A stretch of DNA of 64,000 nucleotides. Source: Streptomyces umbrinus (GTDB taxonomy: Bacteria; Actinomycetota; Actinomycetes; Streptomycetales; Streptomycetaceae). The notes below the pieces were generated by a model. That model had not been told where the DNA came from. It searched no databases and was given only the letters and a program-made list of their open reading frames with translations. The stretch lies in the NCBI RefSeq assembly GCF_030817415.1, contig NZ_JAUSZI010000002.1:2666001-2730000 (forward strand), in the 5' to 3' direction. Every line of letters begins with the position of its first letter. The stretch's first letter is position 1. This document shows positions 1 to 8,583 of this stretch, piece by piece. The position numbers and the translations under genes are program-made.

Positions 1-935
1 TGGTCGACCACCGAGAGCTTCACGCCCGCGTCCTTGACCGCCTGGTGGAAGGGGTTCTTGCAGCGGTCGAGCAGGTCGGCGGTGAGCTCCTGGAACTGAG
101 CACGCGTCAGTTTCTCGTCGAGGTGCAGCGGACCTTCGGCGGAGGCGGTGATGTAGGGCAGGTTGATGGACGTCTCGGTGGACGAGGACAGCTCGATCTT
201 GGCCTTCTCCGCGCCCTCGCGCAGCCGCTGGAGCGCCATCTTGTCCTGGCCGAGGTCGATGCCGTACGAGCCCTTGAAGCGTTTGACGAGGTGCTCGACG
301 ATCCGGTGGTCCCAGTCGTCGCCGCCCAGTTGGGTGTCGCCGTTGGTGGCCTTGACCTCGATGACGCCGTCGCCGATCTCCAGCAGCGAGACGTCGAACG
401 TGCCGCCGCCCAGGTCGAAGACGAGGACGGTCTGCTCCTCGCCGCGGTCGAGTCCGTACGCGAGGGCCGCGGCCGTGGGTTCGTTGATGATCCGCAGGAC
501 CTTGAGGCCCGCGATCTCACCGGCCTCCTTGGTGGCCTGACGCTGGGTGTCGTCGAAGTAGGCGGGCACGGTGATCACCGCGTCGGTGACGTCCTCGCCG
601 AGATACGCCTCGGCGTCCCGCTTCAGCTTCTGGAGCACGCGCGCGGACAGCTCCTGCGCGCGGTAGCGGGTGCCGTCGACCGTGCCGCTGTCGGGGAACC
701 GCCAACTCGGGTCGCCCATATGCCGTTTGACGGAGCGCGCGGTGCGCTCGACGTTCGTCACGGCCTGCCGCTTGGCGACCTCACCCACCAGGACCTCGTT
801 GTTCTTGGCGAAGGCCACCACCGAGGGGGTGGTGCGCGCGCCCTCGGCGTTGGCGACGACCGTGGGCTCACCCCCTTCCAGGACAGCCACCACCGAGTTG
901 GTGGTACCGAGATCGATCCCGACCGCACGTGCCAT
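1..935 (-). CDS. dnaK: Molecular chaperone DnaK (Hsp70) paralogue, 3' end outside window
   Basis: ATP-dependent Hsp70 chaperone; about 311 N-terminal residues are present, covering most of the actin-like nucleotide-binding domain. Seen: GIDLGTTNS near residue 6 (phosphate 1), [21 protein letters not shown] and [12 protein letters not shown] (phosphate 2). The start MARAVGIDL is the usual one for actinobacterial DnaK, with a GGAAGGGG ribosome site. The region after RHMGD ([20 protein letters not shown]) differs from the housekeeping Streptomyces DnaK as I remember it, so I read this as a second copy rather than the dnaK-grpE-dnaJ-hspR copy; the 3' neighbours needed to prove this lie outside. 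A promoter with an HspR-type element lies upstream. Confidence 0.93.
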   Translation of the reverse strand, partial: MARAVGIDLGTTNSVVAVLEGGEPTVVANAEGARTTPSVVAFAKNNEVLVGEVAKRQAVTNVERTARSVKRHMGDPSWRFPDSGTVDGTRYRAQELSARVLQKLKRDAEAYLGEDVTDAVITVPAYFDDTQRQATKEAGEIAGLKVLRIINEPTAAALAYGLDRGEEQTVLVFDLGGGTFDVSLLEIGDGVIEVKATNGDTQLGGDDWDHRIVEHLVKRFKGSYGIDLGQDKMALQRLREGAEKAKIELSSSTETSINLPYITASAEGPLHLDEKLTRAQFQELTADLLDRCKNPFHQAVKDAGVKLSVVD

Positions 936-970
936 GTCCGTCCCCTTCCGCCCGGGCCCTAACGCCTACC

Positions 971-999
971 ATCACAAAACTTGAGTGCCTTCCTGTCAA
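971..999 (-). promoter_or_regulatory. Housekeeping-type promoter of dnaK paralogue
   Basis: On the minus strand TTGACA (994-999) is separated by exactly 17 nt from TGTGAT (971-976), which matches four of six bases of the -10 consensus. This predicts a start near 964 and a leader of about 30 nt before the ATG at 935. No transcript data support it. Confidence 0.5.
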
Positions 1000-1000
1000 T
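980..1000 (-). promoter_or_regulatory. HAIR-like HspR operator (one perfect half)
   Basis: Plus strand reads CTTGAGT, seven bases, TGTCAAT. The HspR element HAIR is CTTGAGT-N7-ACTCAAG: the first half is exact, the second keeps TCAA at the right place (4 of 7). It overlaps the -35 box and spacer of the predicted promoter, where a repressor would act. Inference only. Confidence 0.45.
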
Positions 1001-1058
1001 GGGGCGGGTACCCCGGACGGAACCGGACGACGCCCCCGGGCGACGGCTCCCGGACATG

Positions 1059-1098
1059 CCGATGCCGCGGCCCGAAGCAGTTCGGGCCGCGGCATCGG
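1059..1098 (-). terminator. Perfect 18-bp hairpin after the phytase-like gene
   Basis: Arms 1059-1076 and 1081-1098 are perfect inverted copies with a GCAG loop. It starts 16 nt past the stop of the leftward gene ending at 1115 and lacks a T tract, as is usual for Streptomyces terminators. It separates that gene from the dnaK promoter. Confidence 0.8.
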
Positions 1099-1114
1099 CG
1101 GCGGGGCCGCGCCC

Positions 1115-2329
1115 CTAGCGCAGTGCGCGCTTGTCCGCCTTCAGGCTCTGCGAGAGCCGGATGGTGATGAACTCGTTGTTGTCCGCCTTGCCCGGCGTAC
1201 GGCCGGAGGAGAACGGGAAGTTGTTGTCGTTCAGGACGGCCAGCGTCCGGTCGTCGAGGAGAACCACGTCCTCGATCGTGGTGAACGGGAAGGTGAAGGT
1301 CTCGCCGAAGCCACCGAGGCCCTTCGGGTTCGCGATGTTCATCAGGTCGGCCACGAGGGTCTTGTCCATGGCCCCGTCGCCGTTGCGGTCGCGGGTGTCG
1401 GCGAGGTAGATCCGCTTGAACTTGGCGTCGGCGCCCTGGCCGCCGTCACGCTCGATGACGAGGAAGCGATTCTTGTCGACGGCGATTGCGTCACCGATGG
1501 CGTTGGCGGGCGACTCCGGACGGTAGATGAAACGCTTCCCCGTGTAGTCCCGGGTCTTCAGGTCGAACTCGCTGAAGCGCAGGTCGCCGGGGGTGTCACC
1601 GTTGACCGTGCCTTCGAGGAGCGGGTACAGGTGACGGCCGTCGACCGAGCGGACCATGCCCTCGAAGCCCTTGCTGCCACCGATGGTGGGCTGGGCGCCG
1701 TTCAGATACGGGTTCTCCGGCGCCCGCACTCCGTCGAGCGGGATCGGGGCTTCGAGAAGCTTGCCCTTCGACGAGAAGTGCAGCAGGAACGGGCCGAACT
1801 CGTCGCCCAGCCAGTACGAGCCGTCGTACGCCCGCACGATCGACTCGACGTCGAAGTCGGCGCCGGTCAGCACCCGGTTGGCCCGGGTGAGCGGGAACGG
1901 CACCTTGCGGTACGGGTCGCTGAGGTCGAAGCCGCCCCGGACCTTGACCTTGCCGGTCTTCGTGTCCGGCGCGACGCGGTGCACGCGCAACAGGAAGTCG
2001 GCGCTGTTGGCCTTGCCGCCGTAACCGTTGTCGGACAGCACGTCGTAGCTGCCGTCGTGACGGTTGACGGCGCCGCTGAAGCCCTGGACGGGCTGGTCGG
2101 CGAACGGGCCGGTGATGCCGTTGAACGGGCCCGCTCCGATGGCCGAGCCGGACGGCTCGCTGTTCGGGACGAACGTCTCGGCCGGAAGCGAGGCGAAGCC
2201 GGTCAACTTGGCCTGGCCGAAGGCCGTGGTGGCCCGACCGTGGTCCTTGGAGTCGCGGTCGGCCACGGCGGGCGACGCGAGTCCGACGGTCAGCGCGACA
2301 GCGCCGGCCGTGATCGAAAGTCTCTTCAT
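1115..2329 (-). CDS. Secreted esterase-like/phytase-like domain protein
   Basis: 404 residues. The start MKRLSITAG gives a clean signal peptide (basic start, hydrophobic ALTVGLASPAVA, cut after AVA), whereas longer starts put arginine-rich low-complexity sequence first. The mature part resembles the phytase-like beta-propeller family (esterase-like activity of phytase): FSGAVNRHDGSYDVLSDNGYG, GSKGFEGMVRSVDGRHLYPLLEG and FTFPFTTIEDVVLLDDRTLAVLNDNN-type blades. Known for the family: extracellular phosphate ester or related hydrolysis, mostly untested. A 15-bp direct repeat lies 51-80 nt upstream of the start and an 18-bp terminator hairpin follows. Confidence 0.8.
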   Translation of the reverse strand: MKRLSITAGAVALTVGLASPAVADRDSKDHGRATTAFGQAKLTGFASLPAETFVPNSEPSGSAIGAGPFNGITGPFADQPVQGFSGAVNRHDGSYDVLSDNGYGGKANSADFLLRVHRVAPDTKTGKVKVRGGFDLSDPYRKVPFPLTRANRVLTGADFDVESIVRAYDGSYWLGDEFGPFLLHFSSKGKLLEAPIPLDGVRAPENPYLNGAQPTIGGSKGFEGMVRSVDGRHLYPLLEGTVNGDTPGDLRFSEFDLKTRDYTGKRFIYRPESPANAIGDAIAVDKNRFLVIERDGGQGADAKFKRIYLADTRDRNGDGAMDKTLVADLMNIANPKGLGGFGETFTFPFTTIEDVVLLDDRTLAVLNDNNFPFSSGRTPGKADNNEFITIRLSQSLKADKRALR

Positions 2330-2379
2330 GGCCCGCACATTAGGGAGCCCGGGTGACCGGCGGCCGAACACAGGACGAC

Positions 2380-2409
2380 GCGGACCACGGGGATGCGGAC
2401 CACGGGGAT
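2380..2409. repeat. Two perfect 15-bp direct repeats upstream of phytase-like gene
   Basis: GCGGACCACGGGGAT occurs at 2380-2394 and 2395-2409, head to tail, 51-80 nt before the start of the leftward secreted phytase-like gene. It could be an operator or simple expansion. Confidence 0.7.
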
Positions 2410-2581
2410 GTCGGGCGGCATCGCCCTTCGAGGCCGTCGTGGTCGAGGTCGAGCTCCCGGTCGGTTCCTGGTCGGACCGCCGGATCCTGGTCCGGCCGCT
2501 GGGCAAGCTCTGTCAGTGAAGCAGCTTGCCCAGCAGCCTCTCCGAGGTGCCTCGGATGACCGACCAGCAGGAAATCGCCGG

Positions 2582-3010
2582 TCAGGCGAGCTTGGCCGAC
2601 AGCGTGATCGTCGTGCCGGTCAGCGCCTGGCTGACGGGGCAGTTCTTCTTGGCGTCCTCGGCGGCCGCGACGAACGCGTCCTCCGCGATGCCCGGCACGG
2701 TGCCCTCCACCGTGAGGTGGATGCCCGTGATGCCCTCGCCCGGCTGGAAGGTGACGTCGGCGGAGGTGGTGAGCTTGGTGGCCGGCGTGCCGGCCCCGGC
2801 CAGGGCGTGCGAGAACGCCATGGAGAAGCAGCTGGAGTGCGCGGCGGCGATCAGCTCTTCGGGGCTGGTCTTGCCGTTCGCGTCCTGGGAGCGCGACGCC
2901 CAAGTCACGGGCTGCTGCGCGATGGCGCCGGAGGAGTCGAAGCTGACGACTCCGTTGCCCTCGAGCAGGTTGCCTTCCCAGACAGTGTGTGCGGAGCGCG
3001 TGGTTGCCAC
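2582..3010 (-). CDS. osmC: OsmC/Ohr family peroxiredoxin
   Basis: 142 residues, the normal length for OsmC. These dimeric thiol peroxidases reduce organic hydroperoxides in the cytoplasm. The two catalytic cysteines are present: AAHSSCFSMAFS (about residue 61) and KNCPVSQAL (about residue 125). N-terminal HTVWEGNLLEGNGVVSFDSS is typical. GTG (MVATTRSAH) was chosen because AAAGGGA lies 6-8 nt upstream; the longer ATG frame has no ribosome site and an unrelated N-terminus. It stands alone, with no OhrR regulator beside it, which favours OsmC over Ohr. Confidence 0.88.
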   Translation of the reverse strand: MATTRSAHTVWEGNLLEGNGVVSFDSSGAIAQQPVTWASRSQDANGKTSPEELIAAAHSSCFSMAFSHALAGAGTPATKLTTSADVTFQPGEGITGIHLTVEGTVPGIAEDAFVAAAEDAKKNCPVSQALTGTTITLSAKLA

Positions 3011-3074
3011 GATGAATCCCTTTCGATCAGGTCCCGGTTTTGGGGTCCGTAGCACTATCCGATCACACTCGGGC

Positions 3075-4880
3075 TCAGCGCACGCGAAAGACGGGCCCAC
3101 GTGCGGTGAACGGCAGGGACGAACCCTGCGGGATCAGGTAGGCGTGCTCGCGCCGGACGCGCAGGACGTCGCACCACCCGTCCGTGATGACCAGGATCGG
3201 GGCGCCCGGCGGGAAGTCCTCGGCTCGGTGCAACAGGTCGATGCCGGGCTGGAGGATGGTGCCGCCGCGACCGTGGACGCGTACCCGGCCCGCGATCTCC
3301 GTGACGGGGAGGAAGCCCGCGTCGTGCGGGGCCGCGTCGCAGAAGACGACCCTGGCGGCCGGTACGTCACGGGCCTCGGCGTACGAGGCGATGGCGCCCA
3401 GTGCCTTGCCGAGGAGGGTGCGGTCCATGGAGCCGGAGGTGTCGAGTACGACCCCGAAGGTGCAGCGGGCGATCTCCTCGGGCGGGAAGTAGCGTCCGGC
3501 GCGCGGGATGTCGGGGGTGGCCGCCTGGCGGCGGGCCGGGCGCGCGTACGTCCGTACCGGCTCGGGGCGGGGCACGAACTCGTCGAACCAGCGGGCGAGT
3601 TGGGCGTCCCAGGGCAGCGGCGGGTGGCTGAGCGCGCGGATCTCCTCCACCAGTCCGCCGGGCAGGTAGCCGCGGCTCTGCTGCTGGTGCAGGTCCAGGC
3701 CGCCTGCGAGGCCGCGGCGGTAGAACTCGTCGAGGTCCACGTAGTCGCGCGGCGAGCCGAGCGGACCGCCGAGAATGTCGCCGACGCCCTTGCCGCGCAG
3801 GGTGGCGAGCCGTCGCATGCGGCGCAGGTCGGTGGCGAGCCGGTCGTAGACCTCCTCGGCGGAGAGGTCCTTCAACTCCTGGTCGTACAGCAGCCCTTCG
3901 GGCATCGTGCCGACCTGCATCTCGACCAGCCAGGCGTTGATGACGTAGTCGCAGGCGACGTTGAAGAGGTACGGGTCGCGGGCGCCGCAGCGGTCGCCGT
4001 GGCGCAGCGCGGCGTGCAGCATCTCGTGCGCGAGGACGAACCGCCATTCCTCGTCGTCGAGTTGGCGCAGCGGGTTGATGTAGATCTCGGCCGCTCCCGC
4101 GTCGACCGCGGCCACGGAGATGCCGTGCGCGCGGGCGAGTTCGGCGTCCGCGACGATCGTGATGCCCGCCGCGATGCCGCCGAGGAGGGGGTAGGAGGAG
4201 ACGAACCAGTTCAGCGCCCGCTCCCAGGGCTGCCGCGGAGTGAGCCCGCCACGCATCGACTCGCGACGGCCGCCCGCCATGTCCATCGCGGTGGCCACCG
4301 TGCGGGTCAGCGCGTGGGCGAAGGCGAGCTGCCAGTCCGGCGGCCGGCCGCCGAGCCAGCTGTCCCAGGGCACCAGCAGCTGGTCGGGTTCGGGGCCCGC
4401 CGTGCCGCAGCGCTCGTACACGGCCGGGATGCCGTCGCGGCGCCAGCGTGCGGCGAGTTGCTCCTCGTCGCCGTCGGGGTACGACATCGGCAGGTCCGCG
4501 GGGGTCCGGCCGATCGGGAAGCCCAGCAGGAAGCGGTTGACGACGACGCAGCGGGCGGCCACGTCGAACCGGTCGGGCTGGGCGCGCAGGCCGGTCGCCG
4601 CCGTGACATGGCCGAAGCCGAGATGCAGGGCGCCGTGCGCAACCGCCCAGGCCCACTCGACGGGGTCGGCCCGGCGCTCGGGGTGGACGTGCAGCACGCC
4701 GTCCGAGTCGACGCGCACGAGCCCGTCGTCCGGCGCCTCCTCGCAGTCCTCCTGACGACAGGTGCTGAACCCGATGGCGGCCAGCGCACGGTTGGCGCGC
4801 ACGAGCCGCATCCCCTCGGCGAACGCCTCCGCGGCCAGGTCCTTCTTCTTGGGCTGCTCCTGATTGCGCGTACGGCTCAT
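3075..4880 (-). CDS. VWA-like metallopeptidase-domain protein (DUF2201 type)
   Basis: 601 residues. The N-terminal half is the putative metallopeptidase domain: VLAHEMLHAALRHGD around residues 281-296 carries an HExxH zinc motif. The C-terminal part is a VWA-like domain with the MIDAS motif VLDTSGSMD at about residue 478 and the later ITDGWCDV strand. Such proteins pair with MoxR ATPases, which act as chaperones for assembly or metal insertion; the exact substrate is unknown. The ATG at 4880 has no good ribosome site and overlaps the preceding small ORF by ATGA, pointing to translational coupling. The frame stays open upstream, but that sequence is low complexity. Confidence 0.85.
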   Translation of the reverse strand: MSRTRNQEQPKKKDLAAEAFAEGMRLVRANRALAAIGFSTCRQEDCEEAPDDGLVRVDSDGVLHVHPERRADPVEWAWAVAHGALHLGFGHVTAATGLRAQPDRFDVAARCVVVNRFLLGFPIGRTPADLPMSYPDGDEEQLAARWRRDGIPAVYERCGTAGPEPDQLLVPWDSWLGGRPPDWQLAFAHALTRTVATAMDMAGGRRESMRGGLTPRQPWERALNWFVSSYPLLGGIAAGITIVADAELARAHGISVAAVDAGAAEIYINPLRQLDDEEWRFVLAHEMLHAALRHGDRCGARDPYLFNVACDYVINAWLVEMQVGTMPEGLLYDQELKDLSAEEVYDRLATDLRRMRRLATLRGKGVGDILGGPLGSPRDYVDLDEFYRRGLAGGLDLHQQQSRGYLPGGLVEEIRALSHPPLPWDAQLARWFDEFVPRPEPVRTYARPARRQAATPDIPRAGRYFPPEEIARCTFGVVLDTSGSMDRTLLGKALGAIASYAEARDVPAARVVFCDAAPHDAGFLPVTEIAGRVRVHGRGGTILQPGIDLLHRAEDFPPGAPILVITDGWCDVLRVRREHAYLIPQGSSLPFTARGPVFRVR

Positions 4881-5146
4881 CGATGGGCCGCCTGCCGTCG
4901 GGCGGACGGGGCAGGCGCCGAGATGCGGCGACGGGGCGCGGGCCGCGGCGACTGGCCGGACGAACGCGCTGCCTGCGTCACCGCCGGGCCGGACCCGGCG
5001 ACCGACTTCCCGCCCGGCGCCGGCGCGCGCCCGGTCCCAGTCCCGCTCGGCACGCTCCCCGTCCCGCGCAGAGCACTCACCACCCCGCGCGGCTCGCCCG
5101 CCGTCGTCCCGCTCGACGCGCCCGCTGTCCCGCTCTGCGCGCTCAC
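4877..5146 (-). CDS. Small coupled ORF between moxR and VWA genes, unknown function
   Basis: 89 residues, not recognised; rich in Ala, Gly, Ser, Pro and Arg, probably disordered. Evidence that it is real: GTG (5144-5146) overlaps the moxR stop as GTGA, its stop overlaps the VWA start as ATGA, GGAGG lies 8 nt before the GTG inside moxR, and about 88% of its third codon positions are G or C. The VWA gene lacks its own ribosome site, so translation through this ORF would feed it. Alternative: a merely open spacer whose coding-like composition is chance. Confidence 0.5.
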   Translation of the reverse strand: MSAQSGTAGASSGTTAGEPRGVVSALRGTGSVPSGTGTGRAPAPGGKSVAGSGPAVTQAARSSGQSPRPAPRRRISAPAPSARRQAAHR

Positions 5147-6204
5147 CGGCGCGCCTCCACCAGCCGCGGCATGTCGCGGGCCGCCTCCACCAGGAACCAG
5201 GCGGGCAGTACGGGGTTGCCGTCCTCGTCCGAGGCGATGACGCTCTGGGCGACCTCGACGGAGATCTCGGCGAGCTGCACGAGCAGGGACTTCGCGCGGT
5301 GGGCGGTCTGGCGGCCGCTCGCCGAGGCGTGCTCCTTGCTGGCGGGGAGTTCCTTGACGAGGCGGCCCCGGAAGGACTCCGCGAGGTAGTACAGGAGGTC
5401 ACGGTCCTCGAGGCGGTTCGGCCAGCGGGCCTCGCCCTTCATGATGGCCTCGATGCCGAACCGGCTGCGCACGATCTTCACGTAGCCGCAGAAGGCGACC
5501 GCGTGCGCGGGCGTCAGCGTGCCGTGGGCGATCACCTTCAGCGTGGGCTCGTCGAGCGTCGGGCCGAAGGAGTGCAGCGCGTCGGAGAGCATGTGCCAGG
5601 AGCGGGGCGTCGAGAAGGGCTCCTCGGTCTTCGGCGGCCTGGACCACAGGTGGTCGGGTCGGTCGATGAGATGGTCGAGCACCCACGGGTGGATGCCGTT
5701 CGCCCCGGCCCACACCAGCCAGTCCTTCGGGGACGCCTCCAGGTGCACATGCGCGAGCCGGTTGACCAGCGCCGACGCGATCGGGCGCGCTAGCGCGTTG
5801 TCCGTCGCGCGGTTGCCCGCGCCGATCACGATCGAGCCCGCCGGCAGCTCGTAGTTGCCGATGCGCCGCTCCAGGATCAGCGAGTAGAACGCCTTCTGGA
5901 CGTCCGGCGTGGCCGCGTTCAGCTCGTCCAGGAACAGGCAGTACGGCTCGTCGCGGGCGATCGCCTCGGGCGGGCAGAAGACCGAACGGCCGTCGCGGAT
6001 CTGCGGTACGCCGATCAGGTCCTCCGGCGCCAGCTGCGTACCCAGCAGGCTCACGCACTCAAGACCCAGCGACTCGGCGAACTCCCTCACCAGGGAGGAC
6101 TTTCCGATGCCGGGAGCGCCCCAGATGAAGACCGGCCGCACGGTCGCGAGGCCGAGCAGCAGTTCCGGTATACGGGCGGGAGTGACGGTGACGGCTGCCT
6201 GCAC
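5143..6204 (-). CDS. MoxR-family AAA+ ATPase
   Basis: 353 residues. Walker A GAPGIGKSS at 29-37, Walker B YCLFLDELN at 88-95, sensor 1 IVIGAGNRATDN, and the helical lid after SWHMLSDALHSFG. MoxR ATPases act as cytoplasmic chaperones that remodel or load metal-binding VWA partners. Here the partner is evidently the VWA/HExxH protein just downstream, via the coupled small ORF. ATG start; GTGA overlap at the 3' end. This is the first gene of a three-gene unit; 123 nt separate it from the upstream phosphodiesterase-like gene. Confidence 0.9.
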   Translation of the reverse strand: MQAAVTVTPARIPELLLGLATVRPVFIWGAPGIGKSSLVREFAESLGLECVSLLGTQLAPEDLIGVPQIRDGRSVFCPPEAIARDEPYCLFLDELNAATPDVQKAFYSLILERRIGNYELPAGSIVIGAGNRATDNALARPIASALVNRLAHVHLEASPKDWLVWAGANGIHPWVLDHLIDRPDHLWSRPPKTEEPFSTPRSWHMLSDALHSFGPTLDEPTLKVIAHGTLTPAHAVAFCGYVKIVRSRFGIEAIMKGEARWPNRLEDRDLLYYLAESFRGRLVKELPASKEHASASGRQTAHRAKSLLVQLAEISVEVAQSVIASDEDGNPVLPAWFLVEAARDMPRLVEARR

Positions 6205-6327
6205 GCAGTGGCTCCTGGTGGGTGTTCGAGCGGGGCGCGCCGGTGCGCGATGTCCGATGCGGACAGTGTGCGCGGCTCCTCCCCCGGACCGCAGCCCATT
6301 TACGGGGCCCTTGAGGAGCGCAGGGGT

Positions 6328-8409
6328 CTACGCGACCCGCCGCTCGGGCTCGGTCTCGACGGGAACCTGCGGGCCGTCGCACTCGCGCAGCCACCGCCGC
6401 AGCACGTGATGCACCTGCTCCGCGCCGACCAGTTCCTCCCCGTCCTCGACGGGCGCGGAGAACGTGAGCGGAGACATCAGGAAGGGCCGCCCCTGCGCTC
6501 CCCCGAGGCCGCCGTGCGAGCCGATCTGCTCCTCGAACGCGAGGACTTCGCCCTCCTGGGGGTCGTACCAGGAGTTGACCATGATGTCGGCGGTGTGCGG
6601 GAACGCGTGCGTGCGGCGTACGGCGTCGGCGGCGCCCGGGCCGAAGTCGGCGAGCGGGCCCGGGTTCTCGTCCAGTTCGTCCAGCGGGATCTCGGCGCCG
6701 TTCGCGCCGAGCACGAGGCCGCCGTGCTCCTCGCTGCGCACGAGGACGAAGCCGACGCCGGGGTGGTTGGCGAGCGTGGTCAGCAGGGCCGGGTGGCGGG
6801 CGTCGATCTCCTCGCGGCTCATCCGGTGCGGTACGTCCGGGAAGGACACGAGGCCGAGGTTGCCGGAGGCCAGCACGAGCGGCTCCGAGTGACGGCTGGA
6901 CGGGCGGTACTCCTCGCGGCCCTCCTCGACGGGCCTGCGCAGCGCGGCCCGTACGGCGGCCCTGGCCTCGGCGCCGCTGTGGGTGCGGCGCGCCTTGCGG
7001 GGCACGGGCAGCCCGCAGCCGGCCCGGACCAGTTCGCCGAGGCCGAGTCCGTACCGGGTACGGAAGGTCTCGCCGGGGCTCTGGCCGTGGTCGGACAGCA
7101 GGACGATGCGGTACGCGCGCGGGGCGTGCTCGGCGACCTGCGCGATCAGGGCCAGTGAGCGGTCCAGGCGGGCCAGGACCTTCTCCGTGTCGCGGCTGCG
7201 CGGGCCCGAGTGGTGCGCCACCTCGTCGTACGCCACCAGGTCCGCGTAGATCGAGGAGCGTCCGGCGAGCATGTCCCCGATCACCGCCGTGACGACGACG
7301 TCCCGCTCGATGACGGTCGCGAAGGCCCGGATGAACGGGTAGAGGCCGCCGCGGCCGACCCGCGGGCGCCGCTTCTTGAGGCGGGCCCAGGTGGACTCGC
7401 CGATCTCGCGGCCGACCTCGGCGACGAAGGACATGGCGGTACGGACGGCGTTGGCGGGGTCGGAGAAGTACGCGAAGTAGCCGGCCCGCGAGCGGTTCTC
7501 CCGGCCCCTTCTGGCGGCCACGGAGAGCACCAGGGCGAGCTGGTCGGCGCCGCCGCTGAAGAGGTTTCCCCGGCTGGCGCCGTCCATGGTGAGCAGTCCG
7601 CCGTCGCCGGTGCGTGCGACGGCGCGGCGCTGGAGTTCGGCGGCGCTGGTGGGGCGGTTGCAGACCATGACCTCCCGGGTGTCCTTCTCGTACCAGCGGA
7701 AGGCGGGGATGTCGTGGTTGGAGCCGTGCAGGATGCCCAGCTGGCTGGCGCCGGTCTGGCTGGACCAGTCGGTGCGCCACGGGATGAGCCGGTGGGTGGT
7801 GCGGGCCCCCTCGCCGTCACCGAGCCAGGCTGCGACGGTCGGCATCAGACCGCGTCCGACCGCCTCCAGGAGTACGTCATGGCCGACGCCGTCGAGCTGG
7901 AGGAAGACCACGCCGGGGGTGGACGGGCCCGAGCCCGGCTCCAGCTCGGCCCGCCGCCGGTCGGAGAGCCGGTAGAGCCTGCGCCTGTACGCGTCGTCGT
8001 CCCGGACGGCGAGGGCACCGCCGGTGGCGGAGGCGACGGCCGACATCACCGCGGCGACCACCACGGCCGTCTCCGGGGCGGCCTCGCTCTCTCCCGACGG
8101 GATGATGCGCAGGGCGAGCCACAGGAGCGAGCCGTTGAGGAAGAAGACGAGCAGGCCGAGGACGAGGGCGGGGACGAGGAGCAGGGCCCGGACGAGGAGC
8201 GGCCACACGACGGAGGAGAGCACGCCGAACGCCCCGGCGCCGAGCGCGGCCGTGACGGCGATCTGCGTCGCGCTGTCCCCGTCGGCGGACTGGATTCTGA
8301 AGTCCGGCAGGATCCCGGCCAGCGCCAGCATGGTGACCGTGGACACGGCCCACACGGCAACGCTCCGCCAGAGCGCGCTCACCAGCCTCCGCCATCTCGC
8401 GCCGCTCAC
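6328..8409 (-). CDS. Membrane-anchored alkaline phosphatase superfamily (phosphodiesterase-like) protein
   Basis: 693 residues. The N-terminal ~140 residues hold about four membrane segments (AVWAVSTVTMLALAG, VLSSVVWPLLVRALLLVPALVLGLLVFFL, TAVVVAAVMSAVASATGG) like the four-helix holin IV-type domain. Then a type I phosphodiesterase/nucleotide pyrophosphatase-like catalytic domain: GVVFLQLDGVGHDVL (metal-binding Asp), DLVAYDEVAHHSG and VLLSDHGQSPGETF (Asp/His ligands). Probably a membrane enzyme cleaving phosphate esters of lipids or wall polymers; substrate unknown. GTG start with GGAGGTGGGC just upstream. Confidence 0.85.
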   Translation of the reverse strand: MSGARWRRLVSALWRSVAVWAVSTVTMLALAGILPDFRIQSADGDSATQIAVTAALGAGAFGVLSSVVWPLLVRALLLVPALVLGLLVFFLNGSLLWLALRIIPSGESEAAPETAVVVAAVMSAVASATGGALAVRDDDAYRRRLYRLSDRRRAELEPGSGPSTPGVVFLQLDGVGHDVLLEAVGRGLMPTVAAWLGDGEGARTTHRLIPWRTDWSSQTGASQLGILHGSNHDIPAFRWYEKDTREVMVCNRPTSAAELQRRAVARTGDGGLLTMDGASRGNLFSGGADQLALVLSVAARRGRENRSRAGYFAYFSDPANAVRTAMSFVAEVGREIGESTWARLKKRRPRVGRGGLYPFIRAFATVIERDVVVTAVIGDMLAGRSSIYADLVAYDEVAHHSGPRSRDTEKVLARLDRSLALIAQVAEHAPRAYRIVLLSDHGQSPGETFRTRYGLGLGELVRAGCGLPVPRKARRTHSGAEARAAVRAALRRPVEEGREEYRPSSRHSEPLVLASGNLGLVSFPDVPHRMSREEIDARHPALLTTLANHPGVGFVLVRSEEHGGLVLGANGAEIPLDELDENPGPLADFGPGAADAVRRTHAFPHTADIMVNSWYDPQEGEVLAFEEQIGSHGGLGGAQGRPFLMSPLTFSAPVEDGEELVGAEQVHHVLRRWLRECDGPQVPVETEPERRVA

Positions 8410-8583
8410 GCCACGCCCACCTCCACCCCGCTCTCAGACCTGCCCCAACCCTGTCACAAGCACGCAAGCCGTTTCGGCGGCGCACAAGGGCACGACGGTT
8501 GTCCGCCACGCGCACACAGGGTGACCGCGGGCCACCTCACGGAGTTGCCCCAGCCCGGCCCGGGCCCGGCAGCGCCGGAGGTG

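Noticed and set aside
1008..1033. GNNT-N16-GGGTAC on the minus strand upstream of dnaK
   Set aside because: Fits only with 16-nt spacing, in a GGGTACCC palindrome that is expected by chance in such DNA; the TTGACA promoter nearer the gene is better.
2526..5240. Very long open frame on the plus strand opposite OsmC, VWA and neighbours
   Set aside because: No family similarity, arginine/alanine/glycine-rich, and it covers several well supported minus-strand genes. Long antisense frames arise from the G/C bias of third codon positions.
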